Counted from the stretch's first letter, positions 31,414 to 40,218 are shown. The stretch: 49,826 nucleotides of DNA from 66-474 sp035606235 (GCA_035606235.1 DATNFU010000060.1:1-49826); one strand, 5' to 3'. The notes: generated by a model from the letters alone, not told the origin. Numbers and translations are program-made.

Positions 31414-32537
31414 CAGCGGGCCTCCATCAGCTTCGCAAAACGCTCGAAGAGGTACGCCACATCCCGCGGTCCAGGACTCGCCTCCGGATGCCCCTGGAAG
31501 CAGAACGCCGGGCGGTCGGTCATCGCGAATCCCTGCAACGATCCGTCGAACAATGAAACGTGCGTCATGCGCACGTTCGCCGGCAGCGTCGCCGGATCCA
31601 CCGCGAAGCCGTGATTCTGCGAGGTGATCAGCACACGACCATCATCCAGATCCTTCACCGGATGATTGGCGCCGTGGTGACCGAATTTCATCTTGAGGGT
31701 CTTGGCGCCCAACGCGAGCCCCATCAACTGATGGCCGAGACAGATGCCGAACAGCGGTAGACGCGCGTCGAGAAGTTCGCGGGTGGCGGCAATCGCGTAA
31801 TCGCAGGCGGCGGGATCGCCGGGGCCATTGGCGAGGAACACGCCGTCGGGTCGCATCGCAAGCACTTCGCGCGCAGGCGTTTGCGCCGGCACCACGGTGA
31901 GATCGCAGCCCACCTCGCACAGCAACCGCAGGATGTTGAGCTTCACGCCATAGTCGTAGGCGACCACCTTGAGCAGCTTCCGCGGTTGCCGAAATGCCTG
32001 CGCATCGAGATCGTACGAGCCGGCTGTCCACGGATACGGCTCGCGCACCGAAACGACTTTCGCCAGGTCCATGCCGTTCAAGCCCGGAAACGCGCGTGCC
32101 TGCACGAGCGCATCTTCCACGGAAATATTCTCGCCGGCGATCAGGCAGCCATTCTGCGCCCCCGTGCTGCGCAGGATGCGCGTCAACTTGCGGGTATCGA
32201 TGCCGGCGATCGCGACGATGTTCTGACGGCGCAGGTAATCGGGCAGCGATTCCTCGCTGCGCCAGCTCGACGCAAGGCGCGGCACGTCGCGCACGATCAA
32301 ACCAGCCGCCTGCACGCGTGTCGATTCCGCATCGGCCGCGTTGCAACCGGTGTTGCCGATATGCGGGTGGGTGAGCGTGACGATCTGCCGCGCGTAGGAC
32401 GGGTCGGTCAGGATTTCCTGGTAGCCCGTCATCGCGGTGTTGAACACCACCTCGCCAGTTGCGCCGCCGGGGGCGCCAACGGACTCGCCCTGGAACACGG
32501 TTCCATCGGCGAGAGCGAGCAAGGCAGGTGAACGCAT
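31413..32537 (-). CDS. carA: Carbamoyl-phosphate synthase small subunit (glutaminase)
   Basis: This encodes 374 residues. CarA hydrolyses glutamine and channels ammonia to CarB. The N-terminal domain has LADGTVFQGESVG, VVFNTAMTGYQEILTDPSY and THPHIGNTG. The glutamine amidotransferase domain has Cys in PLFGICLGHQLMG, SQNHGFAV, and the His-Glu pair in FQGHPEASPGP. The frame is open 106 codons further upstream, but the ATG at 32537 (MRSPALLALADG) fits the family and leaves room for a promoter. The stop overlaps carB by one base. Confidence 0.97.
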
Positions 32538-32615
32538 CGTGATTCGTCCGGGTGCAAGGAGACCCACAGGCCACGCGAAGCGGGTCTGGGGGTTGGGGTG
32601 TTCGGGCGAGCGGGA

Positions 32616-32644
32616 ATGATAGCAGAACCGCGCCCCTCGTTCAC
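32616..32644 (-). promoter_or_regulatory. Possible carAB promoter
   Basis: On the minus strand GTGAAC and TATCAT are separated by 17 bases, and the -10 is preceded by TGC, giving an extended -10 (TGCTATCAT). It lies about 80 bases before the carA ATG. The -35 is poor (three of six), so this is a candidate only. Confidence 0.35.
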
Positions 32645-32737
32645 CGTGCGGCGGAGTTTCAACCCATCGAATCCGGCGAGCGTGCGGCGGGCCAGGACCC
32701 GCCCTACAATTCCCATGTCGCAACTTTTCCAATTCGA

Positions 32738-33430
32738 ATGCCTGCTTCCCTGCTTGACCCCGCCCGTCTGCAACGCCCGGATACGCTGGTGCGCCACCAG
32801 CCATTCCCATACCTGCTCGCGCACGGCCAGTTGCCGGAGGAAGCGCGCGAACCACTGGATCGCGATTTCCCGAAATATTCGGGCGCGGGATTTTTCCCCT
32901 ATGACGAAAAGGATTGCGGCCCGGCGATCAACGAACTGGTGAACGCGCTCACCATGCCAGCATTCGCCAGCGCGGTCGGCGCGCAACTGGGCATAGACAA
33001 TCTCGGCCAGTATCCGACCCTGGTGACGCTGTGTCGTTCGCTCAACAAGCGCCACGGCACCATCCATACCGACAGCAAGTCGAAAGTCGCAACCGCCCTG
33101 CTCTATCTCAACCGGCAGTGGCCCGACACCAGCGATGGCTGCCTGCGTTTCCTCAATCGCGTGGACAATATCGACGACCTCGCCGCGCCGGAAGTGAAAC
33201 CGCTGTACGGCGAATTCGCGATCTTCAAGCGCGAGGACAATTCTTTCCACGGCCACCTGCCCTACGAAGGCGAGCGCCGCGTGATCCAGGTCGCCTGGCT
33301 GACCAGCGAAGAAGAGAAACTGCGCAAGACCCAGCGCGGCAGACTTTCGCGATTGTTCAAGAAGCTGGCCGGCGGATTGGACAAGAGGCTTGGCGCCAAC
33401 CGCGCGCGCGACGCGGCGCACCGGGACTGA
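32738..33430 (+). CDS. 2-oxoglutarate/Fe(II) dioxygenase, prolyl-4-hydroxylase type
   Basis: This encodes 230 residues. The iron-binding triad is visible as H110-T-D112 (RHGTIHTDSKSK) and a distal histidine at 171 or 173 (SFHGHLPYEG); the basic residue for oxoglutarate is in GERRVIQVAWL. LYLNRQWPDTSDGCLRF and PLYGEFAIFKREDNSFH are typical strands of the P4Hc superfamily. The ATG at 32738 starts MPASLLDPARL; the longer frame upstream overlaps a hairpin repeat and the carA promoter and is not used. A basic C-terminal tail (GRLSRLFKKLAGGLDKRLG) follows the fold. It sits opposite in strand between carA and dapB. The substrate is unknown. Confidence 0.82.
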   Translation: MPASLLDPARLQRPDTLVRHQPFPYLLAHGQLPEEAREPLDRDFPKYSGAGFFPYDEKDCGPAINELVNALTMPAFASAVGAQLGIDNLGQYPTLVTLCRSLNKRHGTIHTDSKSKVATALLYLNRQWPDTSDGCLRFLNRVDNIDDLAAPEVKPLYGEFAIFKREDNSFHGHLPYEGERRVIQVAWLTSEEEKLRKTQRGRLSRLFKKLAGGLDKRLGANRARDAAHRD

Positions 33431-33470
33431 TGCATGGCGGGCACTGCCCGCGATGGCGAACGATGTCCGC

Positions 33471-34196
33471 CTACAAAACCTGATCGAGCGAATAACTGCC
33501 CATCGGCTTGCCCGCCAGCCACGCCGCGGCTTGCAGCGCGCCGCGCGCGAAGATGGTGTTGTCGTAGGCACGATGGGTGAGTTCGATGCGCTCGTCTTGC
33601 GAGGCAAGCAATGCGGTATGTTCGCCGACGATCTCTCCGGCACGGATCGAGGCGAAGCCGATCGCCCCTACCCTGCGCTCGCCGGTGTGGCCGTGGCGCG
33701 CGAAATCCGCGACTGAATCGAAATCCTGTTCGCGTGCCTGTGCCGCGGCACGGCCCAGCGCGAGTGCGGTGCCGGAAGGCGCATCCACCTTGCGCGCGTG
33801 ATGCGCCTCGATGATTTCCAAGTCCCAGTCCGGCAGAGCGCTTGCCGCGTGACGCAGCAGTTTCGTCAATACCGCGACGCCAAGGCTGAAGTTGGCGGCG
33901 TACAGAACCGGAATATCGCCTGCGGCTTGCAAGGCATTGCGCTGACTTGCATCGAGCCCGGTGGTGCCGCACACGAAAGCAATCTTGTGCGCGCGGCAAT
34001 GCGCCAGCGCCGCTTCGAAACCCGCTGGCGTGCTGAAATCAATGACCACGTCGAGCGCGGGAACATCATTCCAGCCTTGCGAGGATGCGACCCGCGCAAT
34101 CAGATCGAAGCGCGCATCGTCTTGCAGCAACGCCTGCAAGGCACGGCCCATGCGGCCGCTGGCACCGGTGATGGCAAGGCGGAGAGGCTTGGTCAT
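33471..34196 (-). CDS. dapB: 4-hydroxy-tetrahydrodipicolinate reductase
   Basis: This encodes 241 residues and carries out the NAD(P)H-dependent step of lysine and diaminopimelate synthesis. The nucleotide motif is ITGASGRMGRAL near residue 9. VVIDFSTPAG and FVCGTTGL follow, and the catalytic His and Lys lie in IIEAHHARKVDAPSGTAL. The C-terminal half has GHTGERRVGAIGFASIRAGEIVGEH. It is shorter than E. coli DapB (273) but within the range of the family. It is downstream of dnaJ after a 242-base spacer that holds a dispersed repeat, so it is probably transcribed separately. Confidence 0.95.
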   Translation of the reverse strand: MTKPLRLAITGASGRMGRALQALLQDDARFDLIARVASSQGWNDVPALDVVIDFSTPAGFEAALAHCRAHKIAFVCGTTGLDASQRNALQAAGDIPVLYAANFSLGVAVLTKLLRHAASALPDWDLEIIEAHHARKVDAPSGTALALGRAAAQAREQDFDSVADFARHGHTGERRVGAIGFASIRAGEIVGEHTALLASQDERIELTHRAYDNTIFARGALQAAAWLAGKPMGSYSLDQVL

Positions 34197-34243
34197 GTCG
34201 ATCGTGAGCGGTGAGCGGTGAGCGGGCGAAGCATAACAAGCTT

Positions 34244-34358
34244 CGTCACTCCGGACGCGGCAGCCGCGATCCGGAATCCATTCTGCTTCTCAAGTCGACG
34301 GATCAAAGCTGTCCGGGTTCCGCCACGGACTTCGTCCGCGCAGATACGGAATGACGAC
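34244..34358. repeat. CATTCCGG-bounded dispersed repeat, copy 4
   Basis: The dapB-dnaJ spacer contains CGTCACTCCGGACGCGGC near its left end and ACGGAATGACGACAT at its right end, about 115 bases apart. The left part, CGGACGCGGCAGCCGCGATCCGG, is itself an inverted repeat. It resembles the half-copy at 19646. Nothing else in the spacer looks functional. Confidence 0.55.
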
Positions 34359-34438
34359 ATTGTTGTATGGCGGGTCGCCTGCGAGCAGATCCCTGCAGAC
34401 GACTCGAATCCCCAACTCCTAATCCACCATCCCTGCTC

Positions 34439-35560
34439 TCAACCCGTCATTTTCGCCCAGAACTGTTTTACGCCAGAGATGAAGGAACTGGCGCGCGGAG
34501 AATGTTTCGCGGCTTCGTCGGCATCGGCGAAGGTGGCTTCGAACTGTTCCAGCAGCTCGCGCTGCTCGCGGGTCAGGCGCACCGGCGTTTCCACCACCAC
34601 CCGGCAGAGCAGATCGCCGGTGCGACCGCTGCGCACCGATTTCACCCCTTGCCCGCGCAGCCGGAACACATGCCCGCTTTGGGTTTCCGGTGGAACGCTG
34701 ATGGTCGTCTCGCCATTCAGCGTGGGCACTTCGATGTGCGCGCCGAGCGCCGCTTGCGCAAAACGCACCGGCACTTCGCAGTGCAGGTCATTGCCCTCGC
34801 GCTGGAAAATCTCGTGCTCGCGCACATGCACTTCCACGTACAGATCGCCAGGCGCGGAACCCGACGGACCAGCTTCGCCCTGGCCCGTGAGCCGAATGCG
34901 ATCGCCGTTGTCCACGCCGGCCGGGATGCGCACCGACAGCGTGCGTTCGTCCTGCAAGCGACCCTCGCCGTGACAAGCCTTGCACGGAGTCTCGATCACG
35001 CGACCGGCACCGCCGCAATGCGGGCAGGCCTGCTGGATCGAGAAAATGCCGTTTTGCATCCGCACCCGCCCGTGACCGCGGCAGGTCGCGCAGATGACTG
35101 TCTTGCCATTGGCGGAGCCCGAACCGTTGCAGTGATGGCAGTTGACCAGCGTGGGAATCTCGATCTGCTTTTCGACTCCGGCGACGGCTTCTTCCAGATC
35201 GAGCTCCATCATGTAACGCAAATCAGCGCCACGCGCGGTACGCCGGCCGCCGCCGAAGATGTCGGAAAAGATGTCGCCGAAGATGTCGCCGACATCGCCG
35301 AACCCGCCGCCACCGCCGCGCCCACCCATGCCGTTCTCGAACGCGGCGTGTCCGTGCTGGTCGTACAGCGCGCGGCGCTGCGGATCGCCGAGCACGTCCC
35401 AGGCTTCCTTCGCCTCCTTGAAGCGTTCCTGGGCCTGCGGATCGTCGGGGCAGCGATCCGGATGGCATTTCATCGCCACCTTGCGAAAGGATTTCTTGAT
35501 CTCTTCCGCACTCGCGGTGCGCTCGACATTGAGAATTTCGTAATAGCAACGTTTCTTCAT
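34439..35560 (-). CDS. dnaJ: Chaperone DnaJ
   Basis: This encodes 373 residues, the usual DnaJ length. The J domain has the HPD tripeptide in KCHPDRCPDD (about residue 33), followed by a glycine-rich linker (GGRGGGGGFG and IFSDIFGGG). Four zinc-binding repeats follow: CHHCNGSG, CATCRGHG, CPHCGGAG and CKACHGEG. The C-terminal substrate domains include RIPAGVDNGDRIRL and GDLYVEVHVREHEIF. It stimulates DnaK ATPase and delivers clients. The ATG at 35560 overlaps the stop of the TMEM175-like gene (ATGA), which separates it from dnaK. Confidence 0.97.
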   Translation of the reverse strand: MKKRCYYEILNVERTASAEEIKKSFRKVAMKCHPDRCPDDPQAQERFKEAKEAWDVLGDPQRRALYDQHGHAAFENGMGGRGGGGGFGDVGDIFGDIFSDIFGGGRRTARGADLRYMMELDLEEAVAGVEKQIEIPTLVNCHHCNGSGSANGKTVICATCRGHGRVRMQNGIFSIQQACPHCGGAGRVIETPCKACHGEGRLQDERTLSVRIPAGVDNGDRIRLTGQGEAGPSGSAPGDLYVEVHVREHEIFQREGNDLHCEVPVRFAQAALGAHIEVPTLNGETTISVPPETQSGHVFRLRGQGVKSVRSGRTGDLLCRVVVETPVRLTREQRELLEQFEATFADADEAAKHSPRASSFISGVKQFWAKMTG

Positions 35561-36132
35561 GGGTTGATCTTGTCTTCGATCCGGCGATCCGGCACCAGCC
35601 ACATCATTGCCACCACGACGAACAGCGCGTCGGACGCCCAGGTACTGACGAATGCCAGCGGGATCGACAGGATGTACAGCAGCATCGACAACTTGCCCTT
35701 GCGGTCGTGGCCAACCGCCCGCGCCAACACCGAGTCGTTGCCTTCCTGCGCGATGATGCGCTGTTGCAAGATCACATAAGCGATCGCCGACATCAGCAAC
35801 ACCACCCCGTAGCACGCCGTCGGCAGCGGAGCGAAATGATTCTCGCCCATCCAGCCGGTGACGAACGGCACCAGCGACAACCAGAACAACAGATGCAGGT
35901 TGGCCCACAGCACGCCACCGCTGACGCGCCTGGTCGCGTGCAGCATGTGGTGGTGATTGTTCCAGTAGATGCCGATGAAGATGAAACTCAGAACATAACT
36001 GAGAAAAACCGGCAACACCGGTCGCAATGCCATCCAATCCGTGCCATGTGGAACGTTCATCTCCAGCACCATGATGGTGATGATCACCGCGATCACGCCA
36101 TCACTGAACGCTTCCAGCCGCCCCTTGTTCAT
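35557..36132 (-). CDS. TMEM175-family potassium channel-like membrane protein (DUF1211)
   Basis: This encodes 191 residues with six hydrophobic segments. The N-terminus MNKGRLEAFSDGVIAVIITIMVLE has the conserved R-x5-FSD motif of TMEM175-type channels, which forms part of the pore helix; bacterial members are leaky K+ channels. A histidine-rich WNNHHHMLHATRR and LHLLFWLSLVPFVTGWMGEN follow, as expected. The unusual feature is position: it lies between dnaK and dnaJ on the same strand, and its stop overlaps the dnaJ start by four bases. It is therefore probably part of the heat-shock transcript. The family call is firm; ion selectivity is not tested. Confidence 0.88.
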   Translation of the reverse strand: MNKGRLEAFSDGVIAVIITIMVLEMNVPHGTDWMALRPVLPVFLSYVLSFIFIGIYWNNHHHMLHATRRVSGGVLWANLHLLFWLSLVPFVTGWMGENHFAPLPTACYGVVLLMSAIAYVILQQRIIAQEGNDSVLARAVGHDRKGKLSMLLYILSIPLAFVSTWASDALFVVVAMMWLVPDRRIEDKINP

Positions 36133-36211
36133 TCCGGCGTCCCGAGTATCGCCATCCCAATCGCCCGCGTTGGCTATCGCACTCCACAGCGAGGCTCGAC
36201 GCGGGCAGGTG

Positions 36212-36238
36212 ATCCGCCGGCGCCGAGCACCGGCGGAT
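36212..36238 (-). repeat. Hairpin immediately downstream of dnaK
   Basis: ATCCGCCGG and CCGGCGGAT form a perfect nine-base stem with a nine-base loop, ending six bases from the dnaK stop. On the minus strand no T-run follows, so it looks more like an mRNA stabiliser or attenuator than a full terminator. The downstream TMEM175-like and dnaJ genes might be expressed at a lower level than dnaK because of it. Confidence 0.45.
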
Positions 36239-36243
36239 AACGA

Positions 36244-38169
36244 TTATTTCTTGTCGTCCTTGACCTCGGTGAACTCGGCATCCACCACGTCTTCGCCCTG
36301 CGGTTTGGCATGCGGCGGCTCGCCGCCCGCAGCTTCGGCGCCGGGTTGCGAACCCGCGGCAGCGGCCGCGTACAGCGACTGCCCGGCCTCCTCGAGTTTG
36401 CCGATGCGCGATTCGATCGCATCCTTGTCGTCGCCCTTCATCACTTTTTCCAGTTCCGCCAGCGACTCTTCCACACGGCCGATCACGTCGCCGCCGACCT
36501 TGCCGCCGTGTTCCTTGATGGCGCTGCGGGTGGCGTGCACCAGTTGGTCGGCCTTGTTGCGCGTGACCACCAGCTCCTGGAATTTCTTGTCCTCTTCGCG
36601 ATGCGTTTCCGCGTCCGCGACCATGCGTTTGATCTCTTCGTCCGACAAACCGGAGCCGGCCTTGATCTCGATGCGCTGCTCCTTGTTGGTCTTCTTGTCC
36701 TTGGCGCTGACGTGCAGGATGCCATTGGCATCGATGTCGAAAGTCACTTCGATCTGCGGCATGCCTCGTGCGGCCGGTTCGATTCCCGCGAGATCAAAGC
36801 GCGCCAGCGACTTGTTGAAGCGCGCCTGATCGCGTTCTCCCTGCAGCACGTGCACGGTCACCGCGGTCTGGTTGTCGTCGGCGGTGGAGAACGTCTGCGC
36901 GGCCTTGGTCGGGATGGTGGTGTTCTTCTCGATCAGCTTGGTCATCACGCCACCCAGCGTCTCGATGCCGAGCGACAGCGGGGTGACGTCCAGCAGCAGC
37001 ACGTCTTTCACGGTACCGCCCAGCACGCCACCCTGGATCGCCGCGCCGACAGCCACCGCCTCATCCGGGTTCACGTCCTTGCGCGGCTCCTTGCCGAAGA
37101 AATCCTTCACGGCATCCTGCACCTTCGGCATGCGGGTCTGGCCACCAACCAGGATCACCTCGCCGATGTCGGACACGCGCAGGCCGGCGTCGTTCAGCGC
37201 GGTGCGGCACGGATCGATGGTCTTCCTGACCAGATCCTCGACCAGCGCTTCGAGTTTCGCGCGCGTCAGCTTGATATTCAGATGTTTCGGGCCGGATGCA
37301 TCCGCGGTCACGTACGGCAGGTTCACTTCGGTCTGATGCGCGGAAGACAGCTCGATCTTGGCGCGCTCGGCGGCGTCCTTCAGACGCTGCAGCGCGAGCG
37401 GGTCGTTGCGCAGGTCGATGCCCTGATCCTTCTTGAATTCCTCGACCAGGTAGTCGATCACGCGCTTGTCGAAATCCTCGCCGCCGAGGAAGGTATCGCC
37501 GTTGGTGGCCAGCACCTCGAACTGCTTTTCGCCATCCACATTGGCGATTTCGATGATCGAGATGTCGAAAGTGCCGCCGCCAAGATCGTATACCGCGATC
37601 TTGCGATCGGCGCCGCCCTTGTCCAGCCCATATGCGAGCGCGGCGGCGGTGGGTTCGTTGATGATGCGCTTGACTTCAAGGCCCGCGATCTTGCCGGCAT
37701 CCTTGGTCGCCTGGCGTTGCGAGTCATTGAAGTACGCGGGCACCGTGATGACGGCTTCCGTGACCGGCTCGCCGAGGAAGTCCTCGGCGGTCTTCTTCAT
37801 CTTCATCAGGACTTTCGCGGAAATCTCCTGCGGCGCCATTTTTCTGCCGTCGGAAGTTTCCAGCCAGGCGTCACCGTTGTCGTGCGCGATGATCTTGTAG
37901 GGCACGAGATCGAGGTCCTTCTTGACCTCGGCGTCGGTGAACTTGCGGCCGATCAGGCGCTTCACCGCATAAAAAGTGTTCTTGGGGTTGGTCACCGCCT
38001 GGCGCTTGGCCGGGGCGCCAACCAGCACCTCGCCGTCCTTGGAAAAGGCGACGATGGATGGCGTGGTGCGATCGCCCTCGGCGTTTTCGATCACGCGCGC
38101 GCTGGCGCCCTCCATGACCGCGACGCAGGAATTGGTGGTGCCAAGGTCAATGCCGATGATCTTGCCCAT
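36244..38169 (-). CDS. dnaK: Chaperone DnaK (Hsp70)
   Basis: This encodes 641 residues. The ATPase domain opens GKIIGIDLGTTNSCVAVMEG and includes the phosphate loops IAVYDLGGGTFDISI (about 195) and ILVGGQTRMPKVQ (about 340). The linker VLLLDVTPLSLGIET follows, then the beta-sandwich substrate domain and helical lid. The tail is EFTEVKDDKK, close to the EEVKDKK seen in E. coli. The ATG at 38169 follows an AGGGAG ribosome site. A sigma-32-like promoter stands about 60-90 bases upstream, between grpE and dnaK. Confidence 0.98.
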   Translation of the reverse strand: MGKIIGIDLGTTNSCVAVMEGASARVIENAEGDRTTPSIVAFSKDGEVLVGAPAKRQAVTNPKNTFYAVKRLIGRKFTDAEVKKDLDLVPYKIIAHDNGDAWLETSDGRKMAPQEISAKVLMKMKKTAEDFLGEPVTEAVITVPAYFNDSQRQATKDAGKIAGLEVKRIINEPTAAALAYGLDKGGADRKIAVYDLGGGTFDISIIEIANVDGEKQFEVLATNGDTFLGGEDFDKRVIDYLVEEFKKDQGIDLRNDPLALQRLKDAAERAKIELSSAHQTEVNLPYVTADASGPKHLNIKLTRAKLEALVEDLVRKTIDPCRTALNDAGLRVSDIGEVILVGGQTRMPKVQDAVKDFFGKEPRKDVNPDEAVAVGAAIQGGVLGGTVKDVLLLDVTPLSLGIETLGGVMTKLIEKNTTIPTKAAQTFSTADDNQTAVTVHVLQGERDQARFNKSLARFDLAGIEPAARGMPQIEVTFDIDANGILHVSAKDKKTNKEQRIEIKAGSGLSDEEIKRMVADAETHREEDKKFQELVVTRNKADQLVHATRSAIKEHGGKVGGDVIGRVEESLAELEKVMKGDDKDAIESRIGKLEEAGQSLYAAAAAGSQPGAEAAGGEPPHAKPQGEDVVDAEFTEVKDDKK

Positions 38170-38230
38170 GTCGATTTGCTCCCTGAAATCGTTTGAAAGT
38201 TTGCGGGCTTGCAGCCCTATCTCTTTTCCA

Positions 38231-38258
38231 ATCTGGGGGTTGCGGCCCCCGATTCAAG
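38231..38258 (-). promoter_or_regulatory. Sigma-32-like heat-shock promoter of dnaK
   Basis: The minus strand reads CTTGAA, 14 bases, then CCCCAGAT. The sigma-32 consensus is CTTGAA with CCCCATnT at 13-14 bases, so the -35 is perfect and the -10 differs at one specified position. It lies about 60 bases upstream of the dnaK ATG. The same spacer also has a GGGCTGCAAGCCC palindrome near 38206-38218 whose role is unknown. Confidence 0.72.
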
Positions 38259-38359
38259 CTCTATGTAGGCGCGGTCGCCAGAGCAATTTCACGCAAGCAA
38301 CCATCCCTGCAACTCGCCGCCGGCCCGGCAGGGCGCGACGCCACTCAGGGCATCCCGCC

Positions 38360-38905
38360 TCAATCCGTTTCGGCCTTGGAGACGCTCACCAACGCCGGAC
38401 GCAGCAGCCGGCCATTCAAGACGTAGCCTTTCTGCATCACCGCAACCACTGTGCCCGGCACCTGGTGTGCGCTGGGCACCATGTTCATGGCCTGCTGGGT
38501 TTCGGAATTGAACGCCTCGCCCAGCGGGTTGACCTCGGTCAGCCCATGGGCTTCGCCGAGTTTGTGCAGCGCCTTGAGCGTCAACTGCATGCCTTCGCGC
38601 AACGCCTCGGCATCCGCCTTGTCCGCGGCCAACCCGTGCTCCATGCCGTCGTAGACCGGCAGCAGTTCGCGCAACAATTTCTCGTTGGCGAAGCGCAGCG
38701 TCTGCTCCAGATCACGTTGCATGCGCCGGCGCTGGTTTTCGATTTCGGCGCGATCGCGCAGCAGCGCTTCACGCAACCCGGCTATGGTGGTTTCCGCCTC
38801 CGCCAGTTGCTGCGCCAACAGCTCGTGCTCATCCTGGGGAATGTTCGCGGCGTTGTCGGCCGCTGCCGCCTTGCCCGCTTCTTCCAGCCTGTTCTTATCG
38901 GTCAT
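38360..38905 (-). CDS. grpE: GrpE, nucleotide exchange factor of DnaK
   Basis: This encodes 181 residues from the ATG at 38905 (MTDKNRLEEAGK). GrpE releases ADP from DnaK and acts as a thermosensor. A long N-terminal coiled coil (LAEAETTIAGLREALLRDRAE) leads into ENQRRRMQRDLEQTLRFANEKLL. The C-terminal beta domain has the family motif HQVPGTVVAVMQKGYVLNGRLLRPALV. The upstream extension of the frame overlaps a promoter and is not used. It lies between hrcA and dnaK with spacers of 119 and 190 bases. Confidence 0.96.
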   Translation of the reverse strand: MTDKNRLEEAGKAAAADNAANIPQDEHELLAQQLAEAETTIAGLREALLRDRAEIENQRRRMQRDLEQTLRFANEKLLRELLPVYDGMEHGLAADKADAEALREGMQLTLKALHKLGEAHGLTEVNPLGEAFNSETQQAMNMVPSAHQVPGTVVAVMQKGYVLNGRLLRPALVSVSKAETD

Positions 38906-38987
38906 CACTCTTCCTCGATAGCAACGCGAATCGCGGCGCACGCGCCGTGATTCCGGGTCTCTCGACAACCAGCTTTCAACGGGGGAG

Positions 38988-39015
38988 TTATGCGGTCGCC
39001 CGCCGGTGATTCAAG
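38988..39015 (-). promoter_or_regulatory. Sigma-32-like heat-shock promoter of grpE
   Basis: The minus strand reads CTTGAA, 14 bases, then CCGCATAA. The -35 is perfect and the -10 matches CCCCATnT at five of seven specified positions. It lies between the hrcA stop and the grpE ATG, about 80 bases before the latter, with the same 14-base spacing as the dnaK promoter. Confidence 0.6.
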
Positions 39016-39024
39016 AGCCCAGGC

Positions 39025-40068
39025 TCAAGCCGGGCCGCCCAGCGCGTCCGACAGCATCCGCGCGGTAGCCTGCACCACCGGGATCACGCGATCATAGGCC
39101 ATGCGCGTCGGCCCGATCACGCCCAGCGCGCCCAGCACCCGACCGCCAGCGCCATACGGCGCGCTCACCAGGCTGAAACCTTCCAGCGGCGCGAAACCGG
39201 ATTCCTCGCCGATGAACAAACGCACGCCGGGCGCGCGCGCGCAGCCTTCCAGCAGCGCCAGCAGGTCGCGTTTGCGCTGGAACGCCTCGAACAATTCGCG
39301 CAGGCGATCCATTTGCGAGCCTTCCTCGCCACCCATCAGATTGGTCTGGCCACTGACCAGCATGTCGCCTTCCGGCTCGGGCGCGAAAGTCTGCGCGGCC
39401 ACTTCCACCGCGGCGTCCAGCCGCCGGTTCAATTCGGAACCCGCCGCGCGCAACTCCGTCAGCACGCGCAGGCGGATCTCGTCCAGACGCAAACCCGCAT
39501 AGTGCGCGTTGAGAAAATTGGACGCCTGTTCCAGCGCGCGCGCATCCAGTTGCTGCCGCAAGGCGAGCACACGGTTCTGCACCTGGCCATCGGCAAACAC
39601 CAGGATCGCCAGCACGCGGGCGGCATCCAGCATCACGAATTCGATCTGCTTCAACGGCACCTCGACCGCGCCGGGCACGGTCACCACGCCGACGAAATGC
39701 GTCATCGCCGACAGCAAGGTGGAAGCGTTGCCGAGCAGATCGCGCGTGGTTGCCGATTCCCGTGGCAGCCCGCGCTGCATTTGTGCCATCGCTTCGCGCG
39801 GCAGCGGTTTGATTTCCAGCAGGCTGTCCACGAAAAGCCGCAGGCCCTGCTCGGTCGGAACGCGCCCGGCCGAGGTGTGCGGCGAGGCGATCAAGCCAAG
39901 TTCCTCCAGATCCGACATGATGTTGCGGATCGTGGCCGCGCTCACATCCAGGCCGGACGAGCGCGACAGCGTGCGTGAACCGACTGGCTGGCCCTCTTCC
40001 AGATACTGCGCGATCAGCGCGCGCAGCAGGTGGCGGGAGCGGGAATCGAGATGGGGGTTGCTCGGCAT
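39025..40068 (-). CDS. hrcA: HrcA, heat-inducible repressor
   Basis: This encodes 347 residues. HrcA represses chaperone genes by binding CIRCE elements and needs GroEL for activity. The N-terminal winged helix includes LLRALIAQYLEEGQPVGSRTLSRSSGLDVSAATIRN and SPHTSAGRVPTEQGLRLFVD; the C-terminal part ends GALGVIGPTRMAYDRVIPVV. The ATG at 40068 aligns with the family N-terminus; the frame continues 33 codons upstream. It heads hrcA-grpE-dnaK. I found no CIRCE sequence (TTAGCACTC-N9-GAGTGCTAA) near it, so its target is probably elsewhere. Confidence 0.95.
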   Translation of the reverse strand: MPSNPHLDSRSRHLLRALIAQYLEEGQPVGSRTLSRSSGLDVSAATIRNIMSDLEELGLIASPHTSAGRVPTEQGLRLFVDSLLEIKPLPREAMAQMQRGLPRESATTRDLLGNASTLLSAMTHFVGVVTVPGAVEVPLKQIEFVMLDAARVLAILVFADGQVQNRVLALRQQLDARALEQASNFLNAHYAGLRLDEIRLRVLTELRAAGSELNRRLDAAVEVAAQTFAPEPEGDMLVSGQTNLMGGEEGSQMDRLRELFEAFQRKRDLLALLEGCARAPGVRLFIGEESGFAPLEGFSLVSAPYGAGGRVLGALGVIGPTRMAYDRVIPVVQATARMLSDALGGPA

Positions 40069-40218
40069 AGAAGGAAGATCGTACTGCATGAAGCGGGGAT
40101 GAGGGGTGGGTAGCGAAGGCGCAAAATCACCGTTGCGTCGCAAGTTCGGTGCATAGCGCCCCCGCAACTCATCCCTCGCCCCTCGCTACAATCTCCGCAT
40201 CCTTCATCGCCCACGCTC

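Noticed and set aside
32538..32855. N-terminal extension of carA by 106 codons
   Set aside because: The extension has no CarA homology and covers the spacer with the likely promoter and a hairpin repeat.
36310..38196. 628-codon open frame antisense to dnaK
   Set aside because: It is the mirror of a highly biased high-GC gene; the translation is rich in His, Arg and Gln, and dnaK on the other strand is certain.
40069..40218. CIRCE element upstream of hrcA
   Set aside because: No TTAGCACTC or GAGTGCTAA half-site is present even with a few mismatches.
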